A stretch of DNA of 64,000 nucleotides, taken from positions 1 to 64,000 of the forward strand of contig NZ_SMKW01000045.1 of the NCBI RefSeq assembly GCF_004348985.1. The letters run 5' to 3'. A program made the position numbers and the translations under genes. Within the stretch, counting starts at the first letter, position 1; the number at the start of each line of letters is the position of its first letter. The DNA is from Saccharopolyspora elongata (lineage in GTDB: Bacteria; Actinomycetota; Actinomycetes; Mycobacteriales; Pseudonocardiaceae). Positions 32,451-40,792 of this stretch are shown here, piece by piece. A model generated the notes under the pieces. It was given only the letters and a program-made list of their open reading frames with translations. It was not told where the DNA came from and ran no database searches.

Positions 32451-33623
32451 TCAGCGCGGCACGCGTGGCAGGTCGAGTCCGGCAGTGGCGATCAGTTCGC
32501 GCTGCACCTCGTTGACCCCACCGCCGAAGGTGAGCACGAGGTTGCGCTTGTACTGCACGTCGAGCCAGGCGAGCAGGTCAGCGGTGTCCACATCGGACGG
32601 ATCGCCGTGGCGGCCGACGACCTCGGCCAGCAGCCGGCCCAGGTGCTGGATGCGCTCCGAGGAGAACACCTTGGTCGCCGAAGCATCCGCGACGGCCACC
32701 GGCCCGAGCGCGGCCGCCGCCGCGACCTGCCAGTTGAGCAGCTCGTTGACCCGCTCGCAGGCGCGCACCCGCGCGAGGACCCGGCGCACGTCGGGCAGTT
32801 CGAGCAGCGGCGTGCCGTCCGGCGCGGCCCGGCCCCGCGCCCACTCGCGCACCCGGTCGCGCATGCCCGCGATGCGCCCGGCCGGGCCGAGCATGACGCG
32901 CTCGTGGTTGAGCTGGGTGGTGATCAGCCTCCAGCCCCTGTCCTGCTCCCCCACCAGCATGTCCGCCAGCACCCGAACGTCCTGGTAGTAGCTGGCGTTG
33001 ACGTGGTGCGCGCCGTCGCAGGTGATGATCGGCGTCCACGAGTAGCCGGGGTCGCGGGTGTCCACGATGAGGATCGAGATCCCCTTGTGCTTGGGCGCAT
33101 CGGGGTCGGTCCGGCAGGCCAGCCAGATGTAGTCGGCGTCGTGCGCGCCGGTGGTGAAGATCTTCTGCCCGTTGACCACGTAGGAGTCGCCGTCGCGGAC
33201 CGCCGCGGTGCGCAGCGAGGCCAGGTCCGTGCCCGCGTCGGGCTCGGTGTAGCCGATCGCGAAGTGGATCTCGCCGGCCAGGATCTTGGGCAGGAAGAAC
33301 GCCTTCTGCTCGGGTGTGCCGTAGGCCTGCAGGGTCGGCCCGACCGTTTGCAGCGTCACTGCGGGCAACTGCACGTCCGCCCGGGCGGCCTCGTTGGCGA
33401 AGATCAGCTGCTCGACGTCGCCGAAGCCGCGCCCGCCGTACTCGACGGGCCAGCCGACGCCGAGCCAGCCGTCCCGCCCCATCCGGCGCACCACGTCGCG
33501 GTGCGCGGAGCAGTGCCGGTCCACCGCCATCCGCTCGCGCTCGTCGCGCGTCATGAGATCGCCGAAGTAGGCCCGCAGTTCGTCCTGCAGGGCGCGTTGC
33601 TCGGCGGTGAGTTCGATGAACAT
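32451..33623 (-). CDS. chsE2: ChsE2 (FadE29-like) acyl-CoA dehydrogenase subunit
   Basis: 390 residues, acyl-CoA dehydrogenase fold. With ChsE1 it forms the alpha2beta2 enzyme that desaturates the C3 side-chain propionyl-CoA steroid. Seen: GWPVEYGGRGFGDVEQLIF, FAIGYTEPDAGTDLASLRT, NGQKIFTTGAHDADYIWLACRT and QLNHERVMLGPAG. Start ATG 33623 (MFIELTAEQRALQDELRAYF), with GAGGGGC upstream; the much longer open frame beyond it is non-coding overlap with chsE1. Confidence 0.9.
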   Translation of the reverse strand: MFIELTAEQRALQDELRAYFGDLMTRDERERMAVDRHCSAHRDVVRRMGRDGWLGVGWPVEYGGRGFGDVEQLIFANEAARADVQLPAVTLQTVGPTLQAYGTPEQKAFFLPKILAGEIHFAIGYTEPDAGTDLASLRTAAVRDGDSYVVNGQKIFTTGAHDADYIWLACRTDPDAPKHKGISILIVDTRDPGYSWTPIITCDGAHHVNASYYQDVRVLADMLVGEQDRGWRLITTQLNHERVMLGPAGRIAGMRDRVREWARGRAAPDGTPLLELPDVRRVLARVRACERVNELLNWQVAAAAALGPVAVADASATKVFSSERIQHLGRLLAEVVGRHGDPSDVDTADLLAWLDVQYKRNLVLTFGGGVNEVQRELIATAGLDLPRVPR

Positions 33624-33631
33624 GCCCCTCC

Positions 33632-34684
33632 TCAGGCTCGTGCCGCGAGCACGTCCAGGCGGTGCTGCGCGCCGCCTGCCAGCCGGGCGAGGTCGGTGAT
33701 CAGCGACGAATACCGGTGCAGCGGGTAGGTGATGTCCAGGCCGAGGCCGCCGTGCAGGTGGTGGCAGGTCTGCAGCACCGCCGGGGCCTCCTCGGCGAGC
33801 CACCACGCGGCGACCGCCAGGTCCTCGGCCGCGTCGAGCCCGGCGGCCAGCCGCCAGGACGCGGACTGCGCGGCCAGGTGCACGGTGCGGGCGGCGATGT
33901 AGACGTCGGCGATCTGCTGGGCGACGGCCTGGAAAGCGGCCAGCGGCTTGCCGAACTGGTGCCTGGTGCGCAGGTGTTCCGCGGTGTGGCCGAGCGCGCC
34001 GGCCACCGCGCCGTCACCCACGGCGCAGATGCCCGCGAGCGCGCATGCGTGCAGGTCGGCGAGCATCGCGCGGTCCGGTGCGCCGCCGAGGAACTCGCCG
34101 GGCGCGTCATCGAGGCGGACGGACCATTCGATGCCGGACGACGACCGCGCCTGGTGCAGCGTCACGCCTCGCGCGCCCGGGTCGACCAGGACGACTCCGG
34201 GACCGCCGGGCGTGCTCGCGGAGACCAGGATCCGGTGCGCGAGGTCGGCGTGCAGAACACCGGTCTTCGCACCGGAAACGCGGCCGTCCACCGCCTCGGT
34301 GCGCGGCTCGTCCGGCAACGGTGACGACGGCTCGTTCAGCGCAGCGGTGAGGATCTTGCCGTCCAGCAGCTCGTCCTGCTGGGCGGGCGTGCCGTGGCGC
34401 GCGACCGGCAGGACGCCGAAGGCCAGCGTGCTCAGGGCGGGGACATCGGCCGCCGCGCGCCCGATCTCGGTGAGGACGATCGCCGTCTCCAGCACGCCGA
34501 GTCCCGCCCCGCCCAGCCGCTCCGGCACCGCCAGGGACCGCAGCCCCGCATCGCCCAGCGCTTTCCAGATCGCCTCGTCGTAACGGGTTCCATCGCCTGG
34601 CGCACCGCGACCGGATTCGCGTCGCAGCACCTCGGCGGCCAGATCTTGCACGGATTGCTGCGTTTCCCCGAAGGCGAACTCCAT
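33632..34684 (-). CDS. chsE1: ChsE1 (FadE28-like) acyl-CoA dehydrogenase subunit
   Basis: 350 residues. First gene of the five-gene C3 side-chain operon and partner of ChsE2. The fold is visible in GLRSLAVPERLGGAGLGVLETAIVLTEIGRAAADVP, HLRTRHQFGKPLAAFQAVAQQ and HHLHGGLGLDITYPLHRYSS. Start ATG 34684, preceded by GAGGCGGG; the ATG six codons earlier has no ribosome site. A perfect KstR box (34713-34726) lies 29 bases upstream. Confidence 0.9.
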   Translation of the reverse strand: MEFAFGETQQSVQDLAAEVLRRESGRGAPGDGTRYDEAIWKALGDAGLRSLAVPERLGGAGLGVLETAIVLTEIGRAAADVPALSTLAFGVLPVARHGTPAQQDELLDGKILTAALNEPSSPLPDEPRTEAVDGRVSGAKTGVLHADLAHRILVSASTPGGPGVVLVDPGARGVTLHQARSSSGIEWSVRLDDAPGEFLGGAPDRAMLADLHACALAGICAVGDGAVAGALGHTAEHLRTRHQFGKPLAAFQAVAQQIADVYIAARTVHLAAQSASWRLAAGLDAAEDLAVAAWWLAEEAPAVLQTCHHLHGGLGLDITYPLHRYSSLITDLARLAGGAQHRLDVLAARA

Positions 34685-34712
34685 CCGACCCGCCTCATCC
34701 ATCGCCCGATAT

Positions 34713-34726
34713 TGAAACTTGTTCTA
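34713..34726. promoter_or_regulatory. KstR-type operator before the chsE1 operon
   Basis: TGAAACTTGTTCTA matches all fixed positions of TnnAACnnGTTnnA, 29 bases upstream of the chsE1 start. Confidence 0.78.
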
Positions 34727-34806
34727 GTAGTACCGGCGGTCGGACCGCAATGCAAGCGGTCGGATGCCCCGACAACGTTGACGACCGCACCCCAGGCCGG
34801 GCGAAA

Positions 34807-34820
34807 GACAACAGGTTCTA
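34807..34820. promoter_or_regulatory. Weaker KstR-like site before the methyltransferase gene
   Basis: GACAACAGGTTCTA differs from the KstR consensus at the first base. It lies 67 bases before the methyltransferase GTG at 34887 and 94 bases from the chsE1 box, so it may be a second site of the same promoter region or chance. Confidence 0.4.
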
Positions 34821-34886
34821 CCGGAACTGCCCAGTTCAGGAGGTAAGATTCCGGCGGCACCGAACCGGACCAGACGGAGGACGCAC

Positions 34887-35570
34887 GTGACGCAGGGATC
34901 GGCCACCGACCGCGAGCAGCACCCCCCGATCCCGGCGGATCTGCGCGAGCTCGCCGAGCGGGCCACCGGATTCATGCCGCCAGAGGAGGGCCAGGCGCTC
35001 TACGAGGCGGCGCTGGAGCACCTCGGCACCGGCGTGGCGGTCGAAATCGGCACCTACTGCGGCAAATCCGCCATCTACCTCGGCGCCGCGGCCCGCCGCA
35101 CCGGCGGCCAGATCGTCACGGTCGACCACCACCGCGGCTCCGAAGAGCACCAGCCGGGCTGGGAGTACCACGACCCGAACCTGGTCGACCCGGTCGTCGG
35201 CAAGCTGGACACGCTGGGCGAATTCCGCCGGACGATCGCCGCGGCCGACCTGGAGGACGAGGTCACGGCCATCGTCGGCCGCTCCGGAGCGGTCGCGGAG
35301 TTCTGGCGAACGCCGCTGTCGCTGCTGTTCATCGACGGCGGCCACACGGACGCGGCAGCGAGCACGGACTACGAGGGCTGGGCGCACTGGCTGGCGCCGG
35401 GCGGAGCCCTGGTCATCCACGACGTCTTCCCGAACCCGGAAGACGGCGGCCAAGCGCCCTACCGGATCTACTGCCGAGCCCTGGAAACGGGAGCGTTCCG
35501 CGAAACCCGAGTCGTCGGCTCCCTCCGGGTCCTCCAACGCACAACGGGCGAACCCGGCTCCCGACCCTAA
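34887..35570 (+). CDS. Class I SAM-dependent methyltransferase (Methyltransf_24 type)
   Basis: 227 residues. Motif I is AVEIGTYCGKSAIYLGAAAR, followed by GGQIVTVDHHRGSEEHQPGWE, and LLFIDGGHTDAAASTDYEGW as the acidic post-motif; these are hallmarks of Methyltransf_24 proteins, often sugar or small-molecule O-methyltransferases with metal. GTG start at 34887, six bases after GGAGG. Opposed to, but close to, an alpha/alpha-barrel protein, a second methyltransferase and a GT4 glycosyltransferase, so it may modify the same glycoconjugate (inference). Confidence 0.75.
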   Translation: MTQGSATDREQHPPIPADLRELAERATGFMPPEEGQALYEAALEHLGTGVAVEIGTYCGKSAIYLGAAARRTGGQIVTVDHHRGSEEHQPGWEYHDPNLVDPVVGKLDTLGEFRRTIAAADLEDEVTAIVGRSGAVAEFWRTPLSLLFIDGGHTDAAASTDYEGWAHWLAPGGALVIHDVFPNPEDGGQAPYRIYCRALETGAFRETRVVGSLRVLQRTTGEPGSRP

Positions 35571-35900
35571 AACCGAGCCTCTGAAACCCACCGGATCCCC
35601 ACCCCAGACATGACCGACCCGGCCCCCAAGTATCACCGACCCGGTCCCCAGGTATCACCGACCCCAAGCGTCTTCAGTTCCTGGCACCGGTCCCGAGGCA
35701 TCTCCATCCCCCAGGCATCTCCGGTTCCGAGGCGCCTCCAGTTCCGAGGTCCGCAGTTTCAATTGAAACTCGACTCCTTCGGCGTGTCGGACCACGACAC
35801 GCCGAAGGCTGTGGACAACTTCCGCAATTTCAATGGAAATCAGAGGTCCGATTTCCATTGAAATTGCGGACACACGTGGTCGGCGCCGGCGCGCGGTGGA
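35571..35900. other. 330-base convergent gap with tandem repeats and three hairpins
   Basis: From 35611 a 22-base unit containing ACCGACCCGG repeats about two and a half times to 35668. Then come the palindrome AGTTTCAATTGAAACT (35755-35770), a 14-base perfect stem CCTTCGGCGTGTCG/CGACACGCCGAAGG (35776-35808) and a 20-base perfect stem (35822-35869). No convincing ORF. Confidence 0.7.
35822..35869. terminator. 20-base perfect stem hairpin between convergent genes
   Basis: Arms CCGCAATTTCAATGG... and ...CCATTGAAATTGCGG pair over 20 bases around an 8-base loop. Sister of the hairpin at 17692-17739, with the two half-motifs exchanged. It sits 32 bases from the stop of the alpha/alpha-barrel gene. 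Confidence 0.65.
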
Positions 35901-36974
35901 TCAGGTGCCGGGGACGTTCTCGAGTTCGCAGCAGGGGACGTTCTCCAGCGGCAGGCCCGCCGGGAGCTTCTCGCCCCGGAAGATGCCGTTGCCCGGCGTC
36001 GCGCGGGACAGCGCATCCGCCGCCAGGACCACCGCTGCTCCGGTCCAGGTCGAACGCTCCTCCGGCCAGCGCTTGCCGTCCGCGTAGACCAGGCCCGTCC
36101 AGTACGAGCCGTCCGGGTCGCGCAGGTGCTGCATCGCCGCGAGCAGGTCGCGGGCCCGGTCGTGCTCATCCAGCGCATCCAGGCTCAGCACCAGTTCGCA
36201 GGTTTCCGCGCCGGTGACCCACGGGTGGTCGTCGACGCAGCGCACCCCGAGCCCGTCCACGACGAAGTCCGACCAGCGCGCGAACAGCCGCTGCCGCCCG
36301 GCCTCGCCGCGCAACGCCCCGCCGAGGATCGGGTAGTACCAGTCCATCGAGTACCGGTGCTTCGGCGTGAACGCCTCCGGGTGGTGGCGCAGCGCGTGCC
36401 CGAGCCGGCCCAGCGCCACCTCCCAGCCCGGCTGCGGCTGGTCCAGGTACTCGGCCAGCGCGAGGGCGCAGCGCAGGCTGTGGTGGATGCTGGAGCACCC
36501 CGACAGCAGCGCCTCGCCGGTCGGGATGCCCGACTCCCCCACGGCCCAGTCGATCTCGCCCCGCTCCCGCTGCGCGGTGAGCACGAAGTCGATCGCGGCC
36601 CGCACCACCGGCCACATCCGCTCCGCGAACCCGTCGTCGCCGCTGATCAGCAGGTGGTGCCAGACGCCGACGGCCGGATACGCGCAGAAGTTGGTGTCCG
36701 ATCCGGCGTCCTCGATCCGCCCATCGCGGACCTGCAGCGGCCAGGAGCCGTCCGGACGCTGGGTCGCGCGCAGCCACTCGTAGGCGCGCTCGGCCTCGGC
36801 GAGCAGCCCGGTCGCGGCCATCGCCATCGCCGACTCGACGTGGTCCCACGGGTCCACGTGCCCGCCCGGGAACCACGGCACCGCGCCGGACGCCAGCTGC
36901 GTCGCGGCGATGGCCTTGCCGGTCTGGGCGGCCGCCTCGGCGGACAGCACGCCCGGAACCTCAGGCCCTGGCAC
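35901..36974 (-). CDS. Alpha/alpha-barrel protein annotated in relatives as prenyltransferase-like
   Basis: 357 residues with repeated helical hairpins of the (alpha/alpha)6 type: WLRATQRPDGSWPLQV and MQHLRDPDGSYWTGLVYADG resemble the QW-like repeats of terpene cyclases and prenyltransferases, while conserved acidic and aromatic residues (HVDPWDHVESAMA, HRYSMDWYYPILGGALRG, CVDDHPWVTGAETCELVL) are reminiscent of six-hairpin glycosidases. The product is unknown. Its start overlaps the upstream methyltransferase by 14 bases, so it is part of the GT4-MT-barrel operon. Confidence 0.6.
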   Translation of the reverse strand: MPGPEVPGVLSAEAAAQTGKAIAATQLASGAVPWFPGGHVDPWDHVESAMAMAATGLLAEAERAYEWLRATQRPDGSWPLQVRDGRIEDAGSDTNFCAYPAVGVWHHLLISGDDGFAERMWPVVRAAIDFVLTAQRERGEIDWAVGESGIPTGEALLSGCSSIHHSLRCALALAEYLDQPQPGWEVALGRLGHALRHHPEAFTPKHRYSMDWYYPILGGALRGEAGRQRLFARWSDFVVDGLGVRCVDDHPWVTGAETCELVLSLDALDEHDRARDLLAAMQHLRDPDGSYWTGLVYADGKRWPEERSTWTGAAVVLAADALSRATPGNGIFRGEKLPAGLPLENVPCCELENVPGT

Positions 36975-37692
36975 GGGCCGATCCCGGCTTGCCCAGGTAG
37001 ACCGCGATGCTCTTGCCCATCACCGGGTCCAGCAGGCGCTCGGCGGTGCGGGTGATCCAGGGCCCCTTCATCAGGTCCCACACCAGCATCCGGTGGTAGA
37101 GCTTGGGCAGCGGGTGGTCGTCGTTGTCGGTGCCGACCGCGCACTTCAGCCACCAGTACGGCGAGTGCAGCGCGTGCGCGTAGTGGCGGAACGCCGGGCG
37201 CAGGCCCGCGTCGCGGAGCTTTCCGATCAGCTCGTCGGCGGAGTAGATCCGCACGTGGCCGCCCTCGACCTGGTGGTACTCGTCCGACAGCGCCCAGCAG
37301 ATCTTCTCCGGCCACGCGCGCGGGACCGTCACGACCACCCGGCCGCCGGGCTTGACGACGCGCACCAGTTCGCGCATCGCCTTCTCGTCCTCGGGGATGT
37401 GCTCCATGATCTCCGAGGCGATCACGCAGTCGAAGTGCTCGTCCGGGAAGGGCAGCGCGAGCGCGTCACCGGAGACGGTCTGCGCGGCGGCGCCGTCGGG
37501 CACCTGGTTCTCGGCCTTCATCGCGGCGAACATCGCCGCCACGTTCTCCAGCTCCTCGACGTCCTGGTCGAACGCGATCACGTCCGCCCCGCGCCGGTAG
37601 AGCTCGAAGGCGTGCCGCCCCGCGCCGCAGCCCAGGTCCAGCACCCGCTGGCCCGCCTGCACGCCGAGCTTGTCGAAGTCCACCGTCAGCAA
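36961..37692 (-). CDS. Class I SAM-dependent methyltransferase (Methyltransf_11 type)
   Basis: 243 residues. Motif I VLDLGCGAGRHAFELYRRGA, then IAFDQDVEE, ALPFPDEHFDCVIASEIMEHIPE and VVKPGGRVVVTVP are canonical. The start is inferred as TTG at 37692, reading LLTVDFDKLG, with GGGAGGGAG placed seven bases upstream; a GTG nine bases later is an alternative. It overlaps the end of the glycosyltransferase gene. Substrate unknown; probably the lipid or glycoside handled by its operon partners. Confidence 0.78.
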   Translation of the reverse strand: MLTVDFDKLGVQAGQRVLDLGCGAGRHAFELYRRGADVIAFDQDVEELENVAAMFAAMKAENQVPDGAAAQTVSGDALALPFPDEHFDCVIASEIMEHIPEDEKAMRELVRVVKPGGRVVVTVPRAWPEKICWALSDEYHQVEGGHVRIYSADELIGKLRDAGLRPAFRHYAHALHSPYWWLKCAVGTDNDDHPLPKLYHRMLVWDLMKGPWITRTAERLLDPVMGKSIAVYLGKPGSARARA

Positions 37693-38939
37693 GTTGCTCC
37701 CTCCCCGGCGCGCGCCCTCCGCGCGATCGCCTCGGCGTAGCAGTCGACCGTCGCCGCTGCCACCGATTTCCAGCTGTACTTCGCCAAAACCCGAGCCCGG
37801 CCGACCGCGCCGAGCCGCTGCCGCCGATCGGCCGAGTCGAGCAGCCCGGCCAGCGCCGTCGCCAGCGCCTCGGCATCGCCGGGCGGCACGAGGTCGGCGC
37901 ACTCACCGTCCGCCCCGGCCACCTCCGGGATCGCCCCGGCGCGGCTGGCCACCAGCGGCGTCGCGCAGGCCATCGCTTCGACCGTCGGCAGCGAGAACCC
38001 CTCGTAGAGCGACGGCACGCAGGCCACCTCGGCGGAGCCGAGCAGCTCCGCCAGCTCGGCGTCGCTGATGCCGCTGACGGTGCGCACCACGTCGCCGATG
38101 GCCAGCTCCTCGATGCGCTGCTCGGTCGGTCCGCCGGGCGTCGGCTTCGCGACCAGCACCAGCTCCACGGCGCGTTCGGTGCGCAGCTTCGCGACCGCCT
38201 CCAGCAGCGTGCCGATGCCCTTCATCGGTGTGTCCGCGCTGGCCATCGCCACGATGCGGCCGGGCACCCGGGGCACGGCCGGCGGCTTGAACACCTCGGC
38301 GTCCACGCCCAGCGGCACCACCTGCAGCTGCTTCGCGGCCACGCCGAAGTCGCGCCGGATGTCGGCGGCCGAGGACTCCGAAACTGTCAGCAGCTGCGGG
38401 ATCCGGCGGGCCACCCGCGCCTGCATGCGGGTGAACCCGTACCAGCGGCGCACCCCCACCCGCCGCCAGCCGGTGGTCCCGGCCAGGTCGACCCGGCGGT
38501 CGTGCGTGATCGGGTGGTGCACGGTCGCGACCAGCGGAATCCCGGCGCGCTGCAGGGCGAGGAGGCCGTAGCCGAGGCACTGGTTGTCGTGGATCACGTC
38601 GAACTCGTGGCGCCGGGCGCGCAGCAGCTTCGCCGCCCGCAGGCTGAAGGTCAGCGGTTCGGGGAAGCCGGCGCTCCACATGGTGCCGACCTCCAGCAGG
38701 TCGACGGCGTCACGCAGTTCCCGCCAGTGCGGGGTGTGGAACGGGTCCGCGTCGTCGTAGAGGTCGAGGCTGTCCACCGCGGTCAGATCCACCCCGGGAT
38801 CCAGCTCCGGGTACGGCTTGCCGGAGAACACCTCGACGTGATGGCCCAGTTCCGCCAGCCCGCGGCTGAGGTGCCGGACGTAGACGCCTTGTCCGCCGCA
38901 GTGCGGCTTGCTCCGGTAGGACAGCAACGCGATCCGCAC
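37686..38939 (-). CDS. GT4-family glycosyltransferase
   Basis: 417 residues, GT-B fold. N-terminal acceptor domain with RSKPHCGGQGVYVRHLSRGLAELGHHVEV, C-terminal donor domain with SADTPMKGIGTLLEAVAKLR and the E-x7-E motif in PSLYEGFSLPTVEAMACATP. First gene of a minus-strand operon with a methyltransferase and an alpha/alpha-barrel protein, and divergent from kstR; the KstR-like box at 38981 lies 42 bases from its start, so it could share kstR autoregulation. The acceptor is unknown. Confidence 0.82.
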   Translation of the reverse strand: MRIALLSYRSKPHCGGQGVYVRHLSRGLAELGHHVEVFSGKPYPELDPGVDLTAVDSLDLYDDADPFHTPHWRELRDAVDLLEVGTMWSAGFPEPLTFSLRAAKLLRARRHEFDVIHDNQCLGYGLLALQRAGIPLVATVHHPITHDRRVDLAGTTGWRRVGVRRWYGFTRMQARVARRIPQLLTVSESSAADIRRDFGVAAKQLQVVPLGVDAEVFKPPAVPRVPGRIVAMASADTPMKGIGTLLEAVAKLRTERAVELVLVAKPTPGGPTEQRIEELAIGDVVRTVSGISDAELAELLGSAEVACVPSLYEGFSLPTVEAMACATPLVASRAGAIPEVAGADGECADLVPPGDAEALATALAGLLDSADRRQRLGAVGRARVLAKYSWKSVAAATVDCYAEAIARRARAGEGATC

Positions 38940-38980
38940 GGCTCACCTCACACAGCCCGCGCCCGGCGGGCTGGGTAGAC

Positions 38981-38994
38981 TGGAACATGTTTCG
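38981..38994. promoter_or_regulatory. KstR-type operator between the GT4 gene and kstR
   Basis: TGGAACATGTTTCG fits TnnAACnnGTTnnA except the last base. It is placed for kstR autoregulation (107 bases to the ATG) and for the divergent glycosyltransferase. Confidence 0.72.
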
Positions 38995-39100
38995 ATCGAA
39001 CCACGTCGATCACCTTAACCCGTCAGGGTGGTGCGGCGACGAGCCGCGTGGTGACCACCACGCGTTTCGACCAACGAGTCTTCGAGGGGACCGACGCTGC

Positions 39101-39709
39101 ATGGCAAGCACCTCGCGGAATGTGCTGCAGGCGCTCCGGGACGACGAGACCGGTTCCACTGCCCAGCACGAACGCCGCAAGCGAATCATCGACGCCACCA
39201 TCGCGCTGGCCACCAAGGGTGGCTACGACGCGGTCCAGATGCGCACCGTCGCGGAGAAGGCCGACGTGGCGCTGGGGACGCTGTACCGGTACTTCCCGTC
39301 CAAGATCCACCTGCTGGTGACCGGCCTGGCCAGAGAGTTCGAGCGGGCCCAGGACAAGATGGACCGCACGAAGATCCCCGGCGAAACGCCTTACGAGCGG
39401 GTCATGTTCGTGCTCAACCGCACCACCAAGACGCTGCAGCGCAACCCGCAGCTGACCGAGGCGATGACCCGCGCGTTCATGTTCGCCGACACCTCGGCGG
39501 CGGCCGAGGTCGACACCGTCGCGGCGCTGGTCGAGCGGTTCTTCACCAACGCCATGACCGTCGACGATCCCACCGACGAGGAGAAGGCGATCGCGCGGGT
39601 GATCGGCGACGTGTGGCTGTCCAACCTGGTGGCCTGGGTGACCCGCCGCGCATCCGCGTCCGACGTCTCCAACCGCCTGGAGCTCACCGTCCGCCTGCTG
39701 CTGGCGTGA
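39101..39709 (+). CDS. kstR: KstR, TetR-family repressor of the steroid regulon
   Basis: 202 residues. Sequence tracks M. tuberculosis KstR closely: ERRKRIIDATIALATKGGYD, VQMRTVAEKADVALGTLYRY, FPSKIHLLVTGLAREFERA, NPQLTEAMTRAFMFADTSAA and ARVIGDVWLSNLVAWVTRRA. The helix-turn-helix recognition helix is in VALGTLYRYF. The known ligand is a 3-oxo-cholestenoyl-CoA thioester that releases it from DNA. The chosen ATG at 39101 precedes ASTSRNVLQALRDD; longer frames have no support. Its predicted sites occur before at least six operons of this window. Confidence 0.92.
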   Translation: MASTSRNVLQALRDDETGSTAQHERRKRIIDATIALATKGGYDAVQMRTVAEKADVALGTLYRYFPSKIHLLVTGLAREFERAQDKMDRTKIPGETPYERVMFVLNRTTKTLQRNPQLTEAMTRAFMFADTSAAAEVDTVAALVERFFTNAMTVDDPTDEEKAIARVIGDVWLSNLVAWVTRRASASDVSNRLELTVRLLLA

Positions 39710-39751
39710 GCCTTCCGGGGTCGCCCCGGAAGACCCGCGCCGGCGGTCGCG

Positions 39752-40792
39752 TCAGGCCTGGCCGGGCGCCGCGTACTCGACGATGCCGTCCGTCGCGGAC
39801 GAGGTCAGGATTCCGCGGGTGACAAGGACATCCAGGTGCGCGTTGGTCTCGCCGACGGCCAGCACCTGGTTGAACAGGTCGAGGTCGAGCAGCTTGCGGT
39901 TGCGGCGGGTCCAGCCCAGACTCAGCGCGGCCTCGTACGCGGTGCCCGCCCCGTCGCGGATCGCCTCGGCCGTCTGGTCCAGCCGTTCCTCGTGGTGCTG
40001 CAGCAGTTCCGCGGCCCGGGTGTGCGAACTCCCGCCCGTCGGGCCGTGCGCCGGCAGCAGCCGCATGTCCGGGTAGGACTGCATCAGGCGCAGCGAGTCC
40101 AGGTACTCGCCCAGCGGGAGGTCGGCGCGCGCCGGTTCGACGCCGATGGACGGCGTGATGTGCGGCAGGATGTGGTCGCCGGAGAACATCAGCGACGACT
40201 CGGAATCCAGGAACACCACGTGACCCCGGGTGTGCCCCGGCGTCGGCACGGCGAGCAGGGTCCGGGCCTGCAGGGGGATCTCGACCTTGCCCTCCAGCCA
40301 CTCGTCCGGGAGTTCGTAGCTGCTGCGGGACTTCGGCGCCTTGCCGCCGTACGCCTCGGCGAGCTTGACGAGCAGGTCGTCCGCGCCCCAGCGCCGCAGC
40401 CGCTCGGCCTCGGCTTCCTGCCGGTTGGCCAGCAGCGCCTCCACGGAGGGCTGTTCGCCCGCGCCGAGGCTGATCCGGGAGCCGAAGTTGCGGCGCAGCG
40501 CGACGGCGAGCGTGTAGTGGTCGCGGTGGGCGTGGGTGACCAGGAAGCGCTGCACGTCCTCGAAGCCGTAGCCGAGCTCGCCGAGCGCGGATTCGAGCTG
40601 GTCGCGGGCTTCGTCCAGGGCCCAGCCGGAGTCGATGAGCACCAGTCCGTCGCTGTCTTCGATGGCGTAGACGTTGACCGCGCGCAGCCCGTCGTTGGGC
40701 AGCGGCAGCGGAATCCGGTGCACGCCCGGCGCCACCTCGAACACCCCCGAGTTGATCCAGGCGTGCCGTGCTTCTGCCGCACCGTCGTTCAC
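39752..40792 (-). CDS. Metallo-beta-lactamase-fold hydrolase
   Basis: 346 residues. The metal-binding motif THAHRDHYTLAVAL (HxHxDH) is intact, followed by TPGHTRGHVVFLD, FSGDHILPHITPSIG and LPAHGPTGG, with a helical C-terminal region ending in a winged-helix-like segment (LLDLDLFNQVLAVGETNAHLDVLVTRGIL), as in LACTB2/glyoxalase II-like hydrolases. GTG start, seven bases after GGAGG. Lies between kstR and kstR2, so a thioester or lactone hydrolase role in steroid catabolism is conceivable but unproven. Confidence 0.8.
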   Translation of the reverse strand: MNDGAAEARHAWINSGVFEVAPGVHRIPLPLPNDGLRAVNVYAIEDSDGLVLIDSGWALDEARDQLESALGELGYGFEDVQRFLVTHAHRDHYTLAVALRRNFGSRISLGAGEQPSVEALLANRQEAEAERLRRWGADDLLVKLAEAYGGKAPKSRSSYELPDEWLEGKVEIPLQARTLLAVPTPGHTRGHVVFLDSESSLMFSGDHILPHITPSIGVEPARADLPLGEYLDSLRLMQSYPDMRLLPAHGPTGGSSHTRAAELLQHHEERLDQTAEAIRDGAGTAYEAALSLGWTRRNRKLLDLDLFNQVLAVGETNAHLDVLVTRGILTSSATDGIVEYAAPGQA

